Source: Pseudoalteromonas sp. P1-25 (GTDB lineage: Bacteria > Pseudomonadota > Gammaproteobacteria > Enterobacterales > Alteromonadaceae). Taken from it: a DNA stretch of 64,000 bases. Within the stretch, counting starts at the first letter, position 1. Each line of letters begins with the position of its first letter. Positions 16,965 through 27,026 of the stretch are shown piece by piece. The notes under the pieces were generated by a model that made no database searches, was not told the DNA's origin, and saw only the letters and a list, made by a program, of their open reading frames with translations. The position numbers and the translations under genes are program-made. The stretch is from NCBI RefSeq assembly GCF_001401805.1, contig NZ_LKDW01000014.1, positions 43,082-107,081 of the forward strand, read 5' to 3'.

Positions 16965-18064
16965 AAACATTAAGCTCTTTTTTAACCGCTTTACTTGTTA
17001 CACTAATGTGCACTTTTAGTGCCCATGCACACCAACTAAGTACCAGTTACATCACTTTAGATAACGCGCAAAATCCACAGCAATATACCGGTACATGGCA
17101 AATAAATATTAACGATTTAGAACAAAGCGTTGCGCTTGATTTAAACCAAGACCAACAAATAAGCTGGGCCGAACTTAAGTCACAAAGCGAAGCCATTAAT
17201 CGCTATGCAAAATCTAATTTTACTGTTTTACAAAACTTGCAAACTTGCCCGCTAACAATTGCTGATAACTACCAATTAGATAACCATTTTAATGAGGCTT
17301 ATTTAGTTTTACCGCTGCTATTTAGTTGCGCCAATAATGCCGATATCACCCTTAACTACAGTGCTTTTTTTGAGTACGATGCTAATCACAAGGTGATTGT
17401 TAACGTAAACCAAGTATCGCGCGTATTTACCAAAGCTGAGCAACAACAGGCGTTTTCTACACAGCAAGCAAGTTACCTAAGTACATTTAACCAATATGTT
17501 TACCAAGGTGTATTACATATTTGGATTGGTGTTGACCATATTTTATTTTTAATTGCCTTACTTTTAACCTGTGTATTGTATCGCACTAACAAACAATGGC
17601 AGGCAATCGCCTCTAAAAAACAAATAATTAAGCACACAGCCTGGATTGTAACGGCATTTACCCTCGCCCATTCACTTACTTTAACAGCGACAGCACTTAA
17701 TATGGTGTCGCCAAATAGCCGCTGGGTAGAGCTTGGTATTGCAATTTCAGTATTATTTGCAGCTTTAAATAACGTATGGCCAGTTATATTGCGCCTTGGC
17801 TGGCTAACGTTTGCATTTGGTTTATTACACGGTATGGGCTTTGCCAGTGTGCTTGGTGAGCTTGGGTTATCGAGTGATTATCAGCTATTGAGTATTTTAG
17901 CATTTAACTTAGGGGTTGAACTGGGACAATTGAGTATTTTGTGTCTAGCACTACCTCTATTACTTATCGTGCGAGATAAGCCTACCTACATAAAATGGGT
18001 AATGCCCGTAGGTTCGCTTGCAATAGCCGCAATGGCTTTAATGTGGTGTATAGAGCGAATTTAA
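16961..18064 (+). CDS. HupE/UreJ-type membrane protein with an external EF-hand-like loop
   Basis: A signal peptide is followed by an extracytoplasmic domain of about 150 residues and then six or seven membrane segments in the C-terminal half, the layout of the HupE/UreJ_2 group. Polar His/Asp residues inside the helices (His186, Asp192-His193, His237, His290 in HIWIGVDHILF, AHSLTLT and GLLHGMGF) resemble metal-binding positions of HupE-type nickel carriers. Residues 60-71 (DLNQDQQISWAE) match a canonical EF-hand loop with acidic residues at positions 1, 5 and 12. It is the last gene of the operon. Metal transport or metal sensing is likely but unproven. Confidence 0.87.
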   Translation: MKTLSSFLTALLVTLMCTFSAHAHQLSTSYITLDNAQNPQQYTGTWQININDLEQSVALDLNQDQQISWAELKSQSEAINRYAKSNFTVLQNLQTCPLTIADNYQLDNHFNEAYLVLPLLFSCANNADITLNYSAFFEYDANHKVIVNVNQVSRVFTKAEQQQAFSTQQASYLSTFNQYVYQGVLHIWIGVDHILFLIALLLTCVLYRTNKQWQAIASKKQIIKHTAWIVTAFTLAHSLTLTATALNMVSPNSRWVELGIAISVLFAALNNVWPVILRLGWLTFAFGLLHGMGFASVLGELGLSSDYQLLSILAFNLGVELGQLSILCLALPLLLIVRDKPTYIKWVMPVGSLAIAAMALMWCIERI

Positions 18065-18068
18065 TGCT

Positions 18069-18097
18069 AAAAAGCGAGTACGATGACTCGCTTTTTT
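18069..18097. terminator. Bidirectional terminator
   Basis: An 11-bp stem (AAAAAGCGAGT at 18069-18079 with ACTCGCTTTTT at 18086-18096) lies between the convergent HupE-like and TetR genes and is flanked by A and T tracts, so it can end transcription from both sides. Confidence 0.9.
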
Positions 18098-18105
18098 ATT
18101 TTCCA

Positions 18106-18732
18106 TTACTGGGCTTTATCGAACGGCAATAACAGGGTTTTCATTGCAGGCCTTAGTGCGATTAAAACCGTTTCTTCGGTGAGTTCAGGGTAGAGCATTT
18201 TACGTAGCAGTAACCCCGCCATCATCGAAAAAATGACGTTAATGCGGCTTTCAAGCTCTTGTTCATCCGTGTTTTTAAGCGCACTCCGCTCACTGGTGAG
18301 CAGTTGGCGCATTCGAGAGCGTGCTTGAGTGTCCATATCGCGCAAAAGCAAGGCCACTTTATTATTGCGACCTGCTTCCGCCATCATGTCTAAATCAATG
18401 ACACAAGCACCGGTATCCATATGCCTTTGCACACCCATGTTTAAGCCATCTATAAGCGCTTGCAAAACATCACCAGGGTGATCTTCAAACTCCTGAAAGA
18501 TAGAGAACATTTCTTCCATGTCTTTAGCAATAATACTTTCAATTATTGCCTCTTTGCTTTCAAAGTAGTTATATATATGCCCAGCGCTCATACCTGCAGT
18601 TCGGGAAATTTCGGCCATACCTGCGCCATGGTATCCCTTACGTCTAAAGCACTCTGCGGCAGCACTAAGCACCTGTTCGCGCCTGGCTTGGGCTAAGGCT
18701 GGGTCTACATGTCTTTTGGCCTTAGTGCTCAT
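18106..18732 (-). CDS. TetR/AcrR-family regulator of the adjacent efflux pump
   Basis: The N-terminal helix-turn-helix is clear: REQVLSAAAECFRRKGYHGAGMAEISRTAGMSAGHIYNYFESKEAI. The rest is a helical ligand-binding and dimerisation domain of normal length (208 residues in total). It lies 75 bp downstream of the outer-membrane efflux gene on the same strand, so it may be read partly from the pump promoter, forming a negative feedback loop. A palindrome at 24571-24582 just upstream of the pump operon is a candidate operator. The inducing ligand is unknown. Confidence 0.9.
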   Translation of the reverse strand: MSTKAKRHVDPALAQARREQVLSAAAECFRRKGYHGAGMAEISRTAGMSAGHIYNYFESKEAIIESIIAKDMEEMFSIFQEFEDHPGDVLQALIDGLNMGVQRHMDTGACVIDLDMMAEAGRNNKVALLLRDMDTQARSRMRQLLTSERSALKNTDEQELESRINVIFSMMAGLLLRKMLYPELTEETVLIALRPAMKTLLLPFDKAQ

Positions 18733-18807
18733 AACCTAACTCCAGTATTAAACGCATACATAATAGGTAAGAACATTGCAGATCTTAATTTAATAACACC
18801 TTTCATT

Positions 18808-20223
18808 TTACTGCTCTTGCACAGGAGTTTTAGCAATATTCCAGCCACCACCTAAGGCTTTATACAAGTTAATTTGGCTGGCAAGGTAAGCCTGCTGACC
18901 CGTTATTAACTGCTGTTGAGCCGAGTACCACGTACGTTGAGCATCAAGTACTTGTAGGTAGCTATCAGCGCCTTTTTCGTAACGCATTTTTGATAAATCG
19001 TAAGTAAGCTGACGCGAACTTATTAGCATATCGAGGGCATCTAGTTGCTCTTTATAGCCTTCTCTATCTGCTAATGCATCGGCGGTTTCACGAAACGCAT
19101 TTTGAATTTTTTGTTGGTAAGTAGCCACTGCAATTTCTTGATCAGCCTTAGCAACATCTAGGTTTGCTTGGTTACGGCCCATAGTAAAAATCGGTAAGTT
19201 TATCGACGGTACAAAGCTCCATGTCCCTGAGCCTGAATCAAACAAGCCACTTAAATCACTAGACGTACTTCCCGCCGCTGCCGTTAAGCTAATGCTAGGG
19301 TAAAAAGCCGCACGTGCTATACCAATATTCGCGTTTGCGGCTAATAAAGCGTGCTCAGCGGCTTTAATATCAGGGCGCTGCGTTAGTAAATCAGAGGGTA
19401 AACCAACCGGTACTTCTGGTAAATCCAATAAATTGGTTAACGAATTAGTTGGCAATAAATCACTCGATACAGGCTGCCCTACCAGTAAATCTAATGCGCT
19501 TTTATCACGTTTTAACAAGCGTTTATACGTTGCTATATCCACTTTTGCAGTAGCGACAGTACTTTTAAGCTGCTCAAGCGTAATGGCCGATGTAGCGCCT
19601 AAATCAAAGCTTTTTTGCGTAAGCGAAAGTGACTCTTGTTGCGAGCTTAATGTTTCTTTAGCGAGTTCTAATAACTGTAAGTCGGTGGCGTAGTTTAGCC
19701 ACGCATTAGCAAGTTCAGCAATAAGTGAAATTTGCGTGCTGTACTGAGTAAGCTCAGTGTTATAAAGGTTTTGCAGGGCTTGCTCTGATTGATTACGTAC
19801 CTTGCCCCAAATATCCAACTCATAAGAAGTAATACCCACTGTAGCACTGTATTGTGAGCTAATTGTGGCTTCGCCACTACCTGACAACTCAGCAGGCAAA
19901 CGCTGGCGTGTACCACTGGCGTTAAAATCTAACGATGGGTATAAAGCCGAGTCTTCAATTTGGTATAAGCCACGAACGCGCTGTACATTAAGCGCTGCAA
20001 TTTGCATATCCTTATTATGCTCAAGGCTTAAGCCAATCAGGGTTTTTAATTTTTCATCGTTAAAAAATTGCTGCCAATGTAATTGCTGTGCTGATGCTTG
20101 CTCAGTGTCAGATGCATATGCATCTGGCACTGGTAAAGTAAGCTCTTTTTGCTCTGGCGCTAATTGGCAACCACTTAAAATAACAAGCGTAATAGCGCTT
20201 AAACTTAGACGTTTTTTGCTCAT
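18808..20223 (-). CDS. Outer-membrane efflux lipoprotein (NodT/OprM type)
   Basis: This is the outer-membrane channel of a tripartite RND pump. It has a type II signal peptide with lipobox LSGC (Cys19), two outer-membrane efflux repeats (about residues 55-245 and 265-455), and conserved features such as [19 protein letters not shown] and [17 protein letters not shown]. The start overlaps the RND gene stop by 4 bp (ATGA type), showing one operon. The 471-residue length is standard for the family. Confidence 0.95.
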   Translation of the reverse strand: MSKKRLSLSAITLVILSGCQLAPEQKELTLPVPDAYASDTEQASAQQLHWQQFFNDEKLKTLIGLSLEHNKDMQIAALNVQRVRGLYQIEDSALYPSLDFNASGTRQRLPAELSGSGEATISSQYSATVGITSYELDIWGKVRNQSEQALQNLYNTELTQYSTQISLIAELANAWLNYATDLQLLELAKETLSSQQESLSLTQKSFDLGATSAITLEQLKSTVATAKVDIATYKRLLKRDKSALDLLVGQPVSSDLLPTNSLTNLLDLPEVPVGLPSDLLTQRPDIKAAEHALLAANANIGIARAAFYPSISLTAAAGSTSSDLSGLFDSGSGTWSFVPSINLPIFTMGRNQANLDVAKADQEIAVATYQQKIQNAFRETADALADREGYKEQLDALDMLISSRQLTYDLSKMRYEKGADSYLQVLDAQRTWYSAQQQLITGQQAYLASQINLYKALGGGWNIAKTPVQEQ

Positions 20224-23200
20224 TGCGCGCGCTCCTTTTTGTCTTCGCTATTTGCCATAGGGAATAAACGACGAACTAATACAAAGAATAACGGCACAAA
20301 TACCACGACTAAAATAGAAGAGGCAAGCGTACCACCAATAATTGAAATACCCAGTGCATTTTGTGCGCCTGAGCCAGCACTTGAGGCAATAGCAAGTGGA
20401 ATAACACCACAAATAAAGGCCATAGATGTCATAAGTATGGGGCGTAAACGCAAGCGTACGGCAGCAACAGCCGCATCGACTAAGCTTAAGCCTTCTTGCA
20501 TTTTATGAATCGCAAACTCTACAATTAATATTGCATTTTTAGAGGCAAGACCTATGGTGGTTAACAAACCAACCTGTAAGTATATATCGTTAGATAATCC
20601 AGCCGTTAGTGCAGCAACCATAGCGCCAAATATACCCAGTGGCACAATAAGCATTACAGCAAATGGTACCGACCAACTTTCATAAAGCGCTGCTAAACAT
20701 AAAAATACAAACAACAGCGATAAACCATATAGCAATGGCGCTTGGCCGCTACTTGAGCGCTCTTGAAACGAAATACCGGTCCACTCAGAGGCAATACCAT
20801 TAGGTAATTGCTTTACTAAGCGCTCCATTTCATCCATTGCTTGGCCTGTACTGTAACCTGGCGCAGCAGTACCTTGAATTTCCATTGCTGAAAAACCATT
20901 GTAACGCTCAAGACGCGGCGAGCCATAGGTCCAATGCGAACTTGCAAAGGCCGAAAATGGCACCATATCACCGCTATCATTACGTACATACCACTTATTT
21001 AAATCCTCTGGCACCATACGCGAATCGGCATCGCCTTGTAGGTAAACCTTTTTAACACGGCCGCGGTCAATAAAGTCATTTACATAACTACTACCCCACG
21101 CAGTTGCTAGGGTGCTGTTAATATTAGCTTGCGAAACGCCCAGTGCCTGAGCTTTAGCAAGGTCTACATCAAGTTGTAGCTCTGGCATATCTTCTTGACC
21201 ATTAGGGCGTACGCCCGCAAGAATTGGGCTTTGGCTTGCTAATCCTAATAGCTGGTTACGCGCGGCCAGTAGTGCATCGTGGCCAAGTCCAACACGGTCT
21301 TGTAAGAAAATATTAAAGCCATTAGCCGTACCTAGTTCCACAATCGCTGGCGGCGGAAAAGCAAATACAAACGCTTCTTTAATGGTAGAAAAATAGCCCA
21401 TTGCTTTACCTGCCACTGCTTGTACAGATAAACCTTCGCCTTGACGCTCATCCCAGTGCTTAAAGTTCACAAAAGCAATTGCTGAGTTTTGACCCGAACC
21501 GGCAAAACTAAACCCAGTTACCGTGAAAATACCATTTACAGCATCCGATTGATCGTTCAAAAAGTGCTTTTCTACTTTTTTAACAACTTCTAGCGTTTCT
21601 TCCGTCGTTGAGCCTGCTGGCAGTGATACCTGATTAAACAAAATACCTTGGTCTTCATCTGGTAAAAATGCCGTTGGTAAGCTTGAAAAGATATACACCA
21701 TACCTGCGACAATAAGGCCATAACATAAAAGATAGCGCTTAGATAAACGGATCATGCGACTCACAAAGCTTTGTGCGCCTGAATTAGTTTTATCAAACCC
21801 GCGATTAAAGCCACTGAAAAAACGACCGAATAACGAGCTGTTATCATGAACATGGCTTGGTTTTAAAAGCGTTGCACACAATGCTGGTGTTAAAATAAGC
21901 GCCACCAATACCGATAACCCCATTGCTGATACCAGCGTAATAGAAAACTGACGATAAATAACACCGGTTGAGCCACTAAAAAACGCCATCGGAATAAATA
22001 CCGCCGACAGCACCATGGCAATACCTACAAGCGCGCCTTTAATTTCATCCATCGATTTACGTGTTGCCTCAAGCGCAGAAAGCTTTTCTTCGCTCATTAC
22101 ACGTTCAACGTTTTCTACTACAACAATGGCATCATCTACCAGTAGGCCTATGGCAAGTACCATAGCAAACATGGTTAATGTATTTATTGAATAACCAAAC
22201 GTGTACAAAATACCAAAAGTACCTAGCAACACCACTGGCACAGCAATCGTTGGAATAAGCGTAGCGCGGAAGTTTTGTAGAAACAGATACATAACCACAA
22301 AAACCAGTACCACTGCTTCTATTAACGTATGAACCACTTTTTCAATCGATAGCGACACAAACGGTGTAGTGTCGTATGGTACAACAACGTCTAATCCTTC
22401 AGGGAAGAACGCCTTAAGCTCTGCAATTGCAGCTTTTACACCTTCGGCTGTATCAAGGGCATTTGCACCACTGGCAAGCTTAATACCTAAGCCCGATGCA
22501 GGTTTTCCATCGTAACGTGCTACAACACGGTAGCTCTCGCCGCCGAGCTCTACACGCGCTACATCTTCAAGGCGTACAAACGAGCCATCAGCGTTTGCTT
22601 TTACTATAATTTGTTCAAACTCTGCTGCGGTTTGCAAACGGCTTTGCGCTGTCACCGTTGCATTGAGCTGCTGGCCTTCAACCGCTGGCATGCCGCCTAA
22701 TTGACCAGCAGATACTTGCGCATTTTGGGCACTAATTGAAGTGCTAATATCTGCAGGTGTTAATTTATAATTTTGCAGCTTAGCTGGATCTAACCAAATA
22801 CGCATAGCATATTGAGAGCCAAATAACTGAACTTCACCTACCCCTTCAACACGCGAGACAATATCTTGGACATTCGATGAGACATAATCACCAATGTCGA
22901 TATTCGTCATACTGCCGTCTTTTGATACAAAACCTAAAACCATTAAAAAGTTACGTGCAGATTTTGCCACCGATACGCCCTGTCTTTGTACTTCTTCAGG
23001 GAGTAAAGGGGTCGCTGTGGCTAACTTGTTTTGCACTTGTACCTGTGCAATGTCTGGGTCTGTGTCGGCACTAAATGAAAGCGTAAGCGTAGCTGAACCG
23101 CTCGACTCAGACGTAGATGACATATACAACAAGCCATCAAGTCCTTTCATTTTTTGCTCTATAACCTGAGTAACCGTATCTTCTAAAGTACGAGCTGATG

Positions 23201-23354
23201 CCCCAGGGTAAGTAGCGGTAATACTAATTGCTGGCGGTGCAATTGACGGGTATTGTGCTATGGGTAAGCTTTGAATAGCCAACACACCTGCAAGCATAAC
23301 CACGATGGCAAGTACCCACGCAAAGATGGGTCTGTCGATAAAAAATCGTGACAT
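20220..23354 (-). CDS. RND multidrug efflux transporter, AcrB/HAE1 type
   Basis: This inner-membrane proton-drug antiporter has twelve membrane segments with two large periplasmic loops. Family hallmarks are [20 protein letters not shown] at the start, QIEYPSIAPP-like [30 protein letters not shown] with the Asp pair used in proton relay, and the C-terminal [14 protein letters not shown]. The 1044-residue length matches AcrB and MexB. It sits 15 bp after the adaptor gene and overlaps the outer-membrane gene. Substrates cannot be told from sequence; broad drug, dye and detergent range is usual for this group. Confidence 0.96.
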   Translation of the reverse strand: MSRFFIDRPIFAWVLAIVVMLAGVLAIQSLPIAQYPSIAPPAISITATYPGASARTLEDTVTQVIEQKMKGLDGLLYMSSTSESSGSATLTLSFSADTDPDIAQVQVQNKLATATPLLPEEVQRQGVSVAKSARNFLMVLGFVSKDGSMTNIDIGDYVSSNVQDIVSRVEGVGEVQLFGSQYAMRIWLDPAKLQNYKLTPADISTSISAQNAQVSAGQLGGMPAVEGQQLNATVTAQSRLQTAAEFEQIIVKANADGSFVRLEDVARVELGGESYRVVARYDGKPASGLGIKLASGANALDTAEGVKAAIAELKAFFPEGLDVVVPYDTTPFVSLSIEKVVHTLIEAVVLVFVVMYLFLQNFRATLIPTIAVPVVLLGTFGILYTFGYSINTLTMFAMVLAIGLLVDDAIVVVENVERVMSEEKLSALEATRKSMDEIKGALVGIAMVLSAVFIPMAFFSGSTGVIYRQFSITLVSAMGLSVLVALILTPALCATLLKPSHVHDNSSLFGRFFSGFNRGFDKTNSGAQSFVSRMIRLSKRYLLCYGLIVAGMVYIFSSLPTAFLPDEDQGILFNQVSLPAGSTTEETLEVVKKVEKHFLNDQSDAVNGIFTVTGFSFAGSGQNSAIAFVNFKHWDERQGEGLSVQAVAGKAMGYFSTIKEAFVFAFPPPAIVELGTANGFNIFLQDRVGLGHDALLAARNQLLGLASQSPILAGVRPNGQEDMPELQLDVDLAKAQALGVSQANINSTLATAWGSSYVNDFIDRGRVKKVYLQGDADSRMVPEDLNKWYVRNDSGDMVPFSAFASSHWTYGSPRLERYNGFSAMEIQGTAAPGYSTGQAMDEMERLVKQLPNGIASEWTGISFQERSSSGQAPLLYGLSLLFVFLCLAALYESWSVPFAVMLIVPLGIFGAMVAALTAGLSNDIYLQVGLLTTIGLASKNAILIVEFAIHKMQEGLSLVDAAVAAVRLRLRPILMTSMAFICGVIPLAIASSAGSGAQNALGISIIGGTLASSILVVVFVPLFFVLVRRLFPMANSEDKKERAQ

Positions 23355-23369
23355 TAAAACTCTCCGTTA

Positions 23370-24536
23370 TTACGCTTTGTCGGCTGTTGCAGACGGTGAA
23401 ACTTCTGAAGGGCTAACTGGTGCACCTGGGCGAATTTTTTGTAAGCCTTCAACAATTACTTTATCGCCATCAGCTAACCCGTCGGTTACTAACCAGTTAG
23501 AGCCAATCGTTCTATCTACTTTTAACACGCGGCTTTCAACGGTGTTTTCTTTGCTTACCACCATAGCTGTTGGCTCGCCTTTTGTATTACGGCTAACTCC
23601 ACGTTGCGGCACTAAAATAGCATTTTGTTTAACGCCTTCAACCACTGAGGCACGCACGTACATGCCAGGTAACAATAATTTGTCAGGGTTTGGGAATTTA
23701 GCCCGTAAAGTAACGGATCCCGTGCTTGGGTCTACAGTCACTTCTGAAAACTGTAATGTGCCTTTGAGCGGGTAAGCTGAACCATCTTCCATTTGCAGCT
23801 CAACATCAGTTTGTGATTGTGAATCAACACTTAAAGTGCCTGATGCAATGGCTTTTTTGAGTTGGGTTAGCTCGTTACTTGATTGCGTTAAATCGACATA
23901 AATAGGGTCAAGCTGAGTCACTGTTGCAAGTGCTGTCGATTGGTTTGCACTTACAAGTGCACCAACGGTAACACTCGATTTACTAATTTGACCGCTGATT
24001 GGTGAAGATACGTGGCTGTAATCGAGATTAATTTGTGCAGACTTAAGCTGGGCCTTTGCTGTTAATAGTTCGGCTTTTGCTTGTTTTTGCGCGGCATCGG
24101 CCTCGTCATAGTCTTGTTGACTTACGGCTTTAATTTTTAAAAGCTCGCTATAACGTGACGCTTTAGATTTAGTGCTCGCAATACTTGCCTCAGCGCGAGC
24201 TACAGCCGCCTCGCTTGCTGCAAGATCTGCTTCAAAGGTCGCGGGGTCAATTTGGTATAGCGCTTGGCCTTTTTCTACTTGAGCCCCCTCTTTAAATAAC
24301 CGAGACTGCACAATGCCGCTTACTTGCGGGCGAATCTGTGCAATTTGAAAAGCACTAACGCGACCAGGAAGCTCCTTTTTTAGTGTAAGCGCTTGGCTTT
24401 TTAAAGTAATAACACCAACAGGTACTGCTTGTGGCGCTGAAGCTTGTTGCGACTCAGCTGCTTGATCGCAACCTGTTAAAGCAACAGACCCAATAAGAGC
24501 TGTTAATACAAATAAAGCGGTGCGAGAACGCTGCAT
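23370..24536 (-). CDS. RND periplasmic adaptor (membrane fusion lipoprotein, AcrA type)
   Basis: A type II signal peptide with lipobox LTGC (Cys23) anchors the protein to the inner membrane. It then shows the lipoyl halves (GRVSAFQIAQIRPQVSG, EGAQVEKGQALYQIDP), a coiled-coil hairpin (about residues 95-165, rich in Ala, Lys and Gln), a second lipoyl half (NLDYSHVSSPISGQIS) and beta-barrel and membrane-proximal domains. It is the first gene of the pump operon. A palindrome 35 bp upstream is a likely repressor site. Confidence 0.95.
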   Translation of the reverse strand: MQRSRTALFVLTALIGSVALTGCDQAAESQQASAPQAVPVGVITLKSQALTLKKELPGRVSAFQIAQIRPQVSGIVQSRLFKEGAQVEKGQALYQIDPATFEADLAASEAAVARAEASIASTKSKASRYSELLKIKAVSQQDYDEADAAQKQAKAELLTAKAQLKSAQINLDYSHVSSPISGQISKSSVTVGALVSANQSTALATVTQLDPIYVDLTQSSNELTQLKKAIASGTLSVDSQSQTDVELQMEDGSAYPLKGTLQFSEVTVDPSTGSVTLRAKFPNPDKLLLPGMYVRASVVEGVKQNAILVPQRGVSRNTKGEPTAMVVSKENTVESRVLKVDRTIGSNWLVTDGLADGDKVIVEGLQKIRPGAPVSPSEVSPSATADKA

Positions 24537-24570
24537 GATAAATACCTTTTAATCTATTTATGTCTAGAGT

Positions 24571-24582
24571 GAACGATCATTC
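24571..24582. promoter_or_regulatory. Candidate TetR operator upstream of the efflux operon
   Basis: GAACGATCATTC is an imperfect palindrome (5 of 6 pairs) centred on GATC, 35-46 bp upstream of the adaptor start. Its place and size suit the TetR regulator encoded at the far end of the operon. Confidence 0.45.
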
Positions 24583-24752
24583 TAAAGTAAATCTAAAGGA
24601 TAATAAATTAAAACAGCTTCAAATTTACACTAACTTACAGTTGCATAATTAAACTACGCCATAGGTTGTAGTTGGTGTTAATTAGATGAAAACTAAATAA
24701 AACAGTATGAAAAATAAACTTAAAAGCGATTCGCTAATTACCTACGCGCAAC

Positions 24753-24793
24753 AAAAAAGCCAAGCTAAGCCAAGCTAAGCTAAGCTTGGCTTT
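24753..24793 (-). terminator. Terminator with duplicated stem half
   Basis: AAAGCCAAGC (24756-24765) pairs with GCTTGGCTTT (24784-24793), and on the minus strand a T6 run (24753-24758) follows. The 10-mer CAAGCTAAGC is present twice in tandem (24761-24770, 24771-24780), so a second overlapping stem is possible. It ends transcription of the CNNM/CBS gene. Confidence 0.75.
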
Positions 24794-24809
24794 AAACGTA
24801 AATTTAGGT

Positions 24810-26090
24810 CTAGTTCTTAATTCGGGACACCAGTAATTGCTCTACTCTAATCCCCTCAACATCAACTACTTCAAACTTAAACCCGTTAAAGCTTACATGT
24901 TCAGCCCGTTTAGGAATACGCTTCATTGTGTATATTAAAAATCCCGCCACCGTTTCATAATGCATTTGCTCAGGAAACTCTTCAATATCTAATACTTTTG
25001 CTAAATCAGTAATGGGGGTTAAGCCATCTACCAACCATGAGCAATCATCACGCTTTACAATAAGTTCATCGCCTTGGTGGGTAATTAAATCGCCCATAAA
25101 GCCTTTCATTAAATCTTTTACAGTTACAATGCCAACCAATAACGCATACTCATTTACCACTACCGCAAACGGTTTAGCGGCACTTTTGAATGCATTTAAC
25201 GCCTCAGATAGGCTCAAAGTTTCGGGCAGGTAAAAAATATCCGTCTCTACTAGCTCTTGTTTAATGGTTGCAAGCTCACCTTTAAGCACTTGCCGTAATA
25301 TATCTTTTGACTCAACAGAGCCGCGTAATTTATCTAAATTCCCTGATACCACTAAAAAATGATTGTGGGGGCTTTCAATAATTTTAGTGGCTATATCGTG
25401 GCTGCTTTCATCTAAATCAAAATACACTATTTGGTCTCGCGGAGTCATCACACTCGATAAAAAGCGCGCCTCTAGTTCAAACACATTACCAATTAGCTCG
25501 TACTCTTGCTGTTGTAAGCTACCGTATTCTGCACCTGCCTCCATCATCGCCACAATGTCTTCTGTAGTCACACTATCTTCTCGCTCTGCAGGTACTTTAA
25601 ATAGGCGCAGCACACAATTAGTTAAACCATTAAAAAACATAACTAATGGTGTAAGTGCAAACGTAACCCAACGCATAATGATTACCACACGCACTGCAAC
25701 TGCTTCGGGCATGATCATAGCTAAGCGCTTCGGCATTAAATCAGCAAATAAGATAAACAAAGAAGTAATAGTAAAAAACGAAAATATAAAACTGATTTTA
25801 TCAAGGTGAGCGCCTTGATAAAAAAGCATCAATACATTTTTTACATAGGGTGATAAAGCTTGCTCACCAACAATCCCACCTAAAATAGCAATGGCGTTTA
25901 GGGAAATTTGAATCATTGCAAAAAACGCCCCCGAATTTTCTTGCAACTTTAATACTGCACGCGCGTTATCACTGCCTTCATCGGCCATCACACGTAGCTT
26001 AATTTTACGCGACGCTGCAATGGCGATTTCCGACATAGCAAATAACGCACTCATCAAGATCAATAAGCTAATCCCGATCAAATCACCCAT
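24810..26090 (-). CDS. CNNM/CBS membrane protein of the HlyC/CorC family (YtfL-like)
   Basis: The N-terminal CNNM (DUF21) domain has four hydrophobic segments (about residues 1-165, GISLLILMSALFAMSEIAIA). A CBS pair follows (about 205-335, MTPRDQIVYFDLD, IVTVKDLMKGF), then a CorC/HlyC C-terminal domain (about 345-426). The order and 426-residue length match E. coli YtfL, reported as the polyamine exporter PaeA. Related proteins are linked to magnesium or cobalt efflux. The name hemolysin often given to this family is misleading. Substrate is uncertain: polyamines or divalent cations. It is a single gene with its own terminator. Confidence 0.9.
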   Translation of the reverse strand: MGDLIGISLLILMSALFAMSEIAIAASRKIKLRVMADEGSDNARAVLKLQENSGAFFAMIQISLNAIAILGGIVGEQALSPYVKNVLMLFYQGAHLDKISFIFSFFTITSLFILFADLMPKRLAMIMPEAVAVRVVIIMRWVTFALTPLVMFFNGLTNCVLRLFKVPAEREDSVTTEDIVAMMEAGAEYGSLQQQEYELIGNVFELEARFLSSVMTPRDQIVYFDLDESSHDIATKIIESPHNHFLVVSGNLDKLRGSVESKDILRQVLKGELATIKQELVETDIFYLPETLSLSEALNAFKSAAKPFAVVVNEYALLVGIVTVKDLMKGFMGDLITHQGDELIVKRDDCSWLVDGLTPITDLAKVLDIEEFPEQMHYETVAGFLIYTMKRIPKRAEHVSFNGFKFEVVDVEGIRVEQLLVSRIKN

Positions 26091-26212
26091 TTAACGCTCC
26101 AAAAAGTTAGCGCTTTTTTCAATAAAAAGCAGCTGAGTATAGACGCTTTTTTAAACGCGGCAATTTATATTTGCGACTTTACAACAAAAACCAGTAAGCC
26201 GTTGATTAGTAA

Positions 26213-26917
26213 TTACTTATTTTTATATTTAGCTTCATCAAAAGCGAGCGAGAGGCTATCTTGTAGGCTTTGTGGCATGTTTTTATTACAGGCAAAGTAC
26301 AAAGGGGAATTTTGTGTATTGAGGGTTAATATAGGTTCTAATAACTTTAGCTTTGGCTCAAATTGTGCTCGGTAGTTAAATTGTTTTTTACTTAAAATAA
26401 CAAAGTCGAGAATATCGTGCCGTGTGCTTATTAATTTATCTATTTTGTCTAAGCTATCAATTATAAGTAAGTTTTTAGACTCACTGAAGCCACGCTCTAA
26501 CAAATAATGGTGGCTAAAATTGTCCCTAAGCACCGCTGTTTTATATTGTTTAGCATCGTTAAGCGTTTTTAAACGAATATTGCGCGATTTGAGCGCATAA
26601 ATAGCAGAGTCAAAACTTTCAAGTTCAGCCACCCAGCTAAATTTATCTTCGCGTTTAGGCAGCCTTACAATAGAAAATATACAGGTATTTGTGTCTCTTA
26701 ACACTGCGTTATAAGACACAGCCCAACTTTGCGCTAGCATAGTGTATTTTATATCTGTGTTGGCAAGTGCGTTTCTTACTTTGTCTACAGAACGCCCTGC
26801 TAGCCGATTGTTCTCATCAATATACTGAAAATCGGGGAATACCTCGGTCACTATTGTAATTTCAGCTGCATTGAGCCTTATGCATACAAAGCACAACAAA
26901 AGTACATACAACTTCAT
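26213..26917 (-). CDS. Periplasmic solute-binding protein, family 3-like (orphan)
   Basis: A signal peptide (about residues 1-18, ending LNA) is followed by a small two-lobe binding-protein fold of the amino-acid-binding family 3 type: DFQYIDENNRLAGRSVDKVRNAL near the start, YKTAVLRDNFSHHYLLERGF in the second lobe, and a C-terminal YFACNKNMPQSLQDSLSLAFDE. There are no transporter genes next to it. Many such orphan binding proteins occur in Alteromonadales with unknown ligands. Confidence 0.8.
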   Translation of the reverse strand: MKLYVLLLCFVCIRLNAAEITIVTEVFPDFQYIDENNRLAGRSVDKVRNALANTDIKYTMLAQSWAVSYNAVLRDTNTCIFSIVRLPKREDKFSWVAELESFDSAIYALKSRNIRLKTLNDAKQYKTAVLRDNFSHHYLLERGFSESKNLLIIDSLDKIDKLISTRHDILDFVILSKKQFNYRAQFEPKLKLLEPILTLNTQNSPLYFACNKNMPQSLQDSLSLAFDEAKYKNK

Positions 26918-27026
26918 TCAGCTTCGCCTCAAAACTAAACAGATATTAACAAACTATAGCTGAGAGTAGCTGAACCGCTAGTTTTTAATCTAGCCCTATA
27001 CGCTGAAAGGACTAGATTTTTTATAA

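Noticed and set aside
23305..23775. A 156-codon reading frame opposite the RND adaptor gene
   Set aside because: It is antisense to the conserved AcrA-type gene; the length results from codon bias of the real gene.
24810..26090. Hemolysin activity for the CNNM/CBS protein
   Set aside because: The hemolysin label comes from old annotations of the family. The domains indicate a membrane transporter-like protein, not a toxin.
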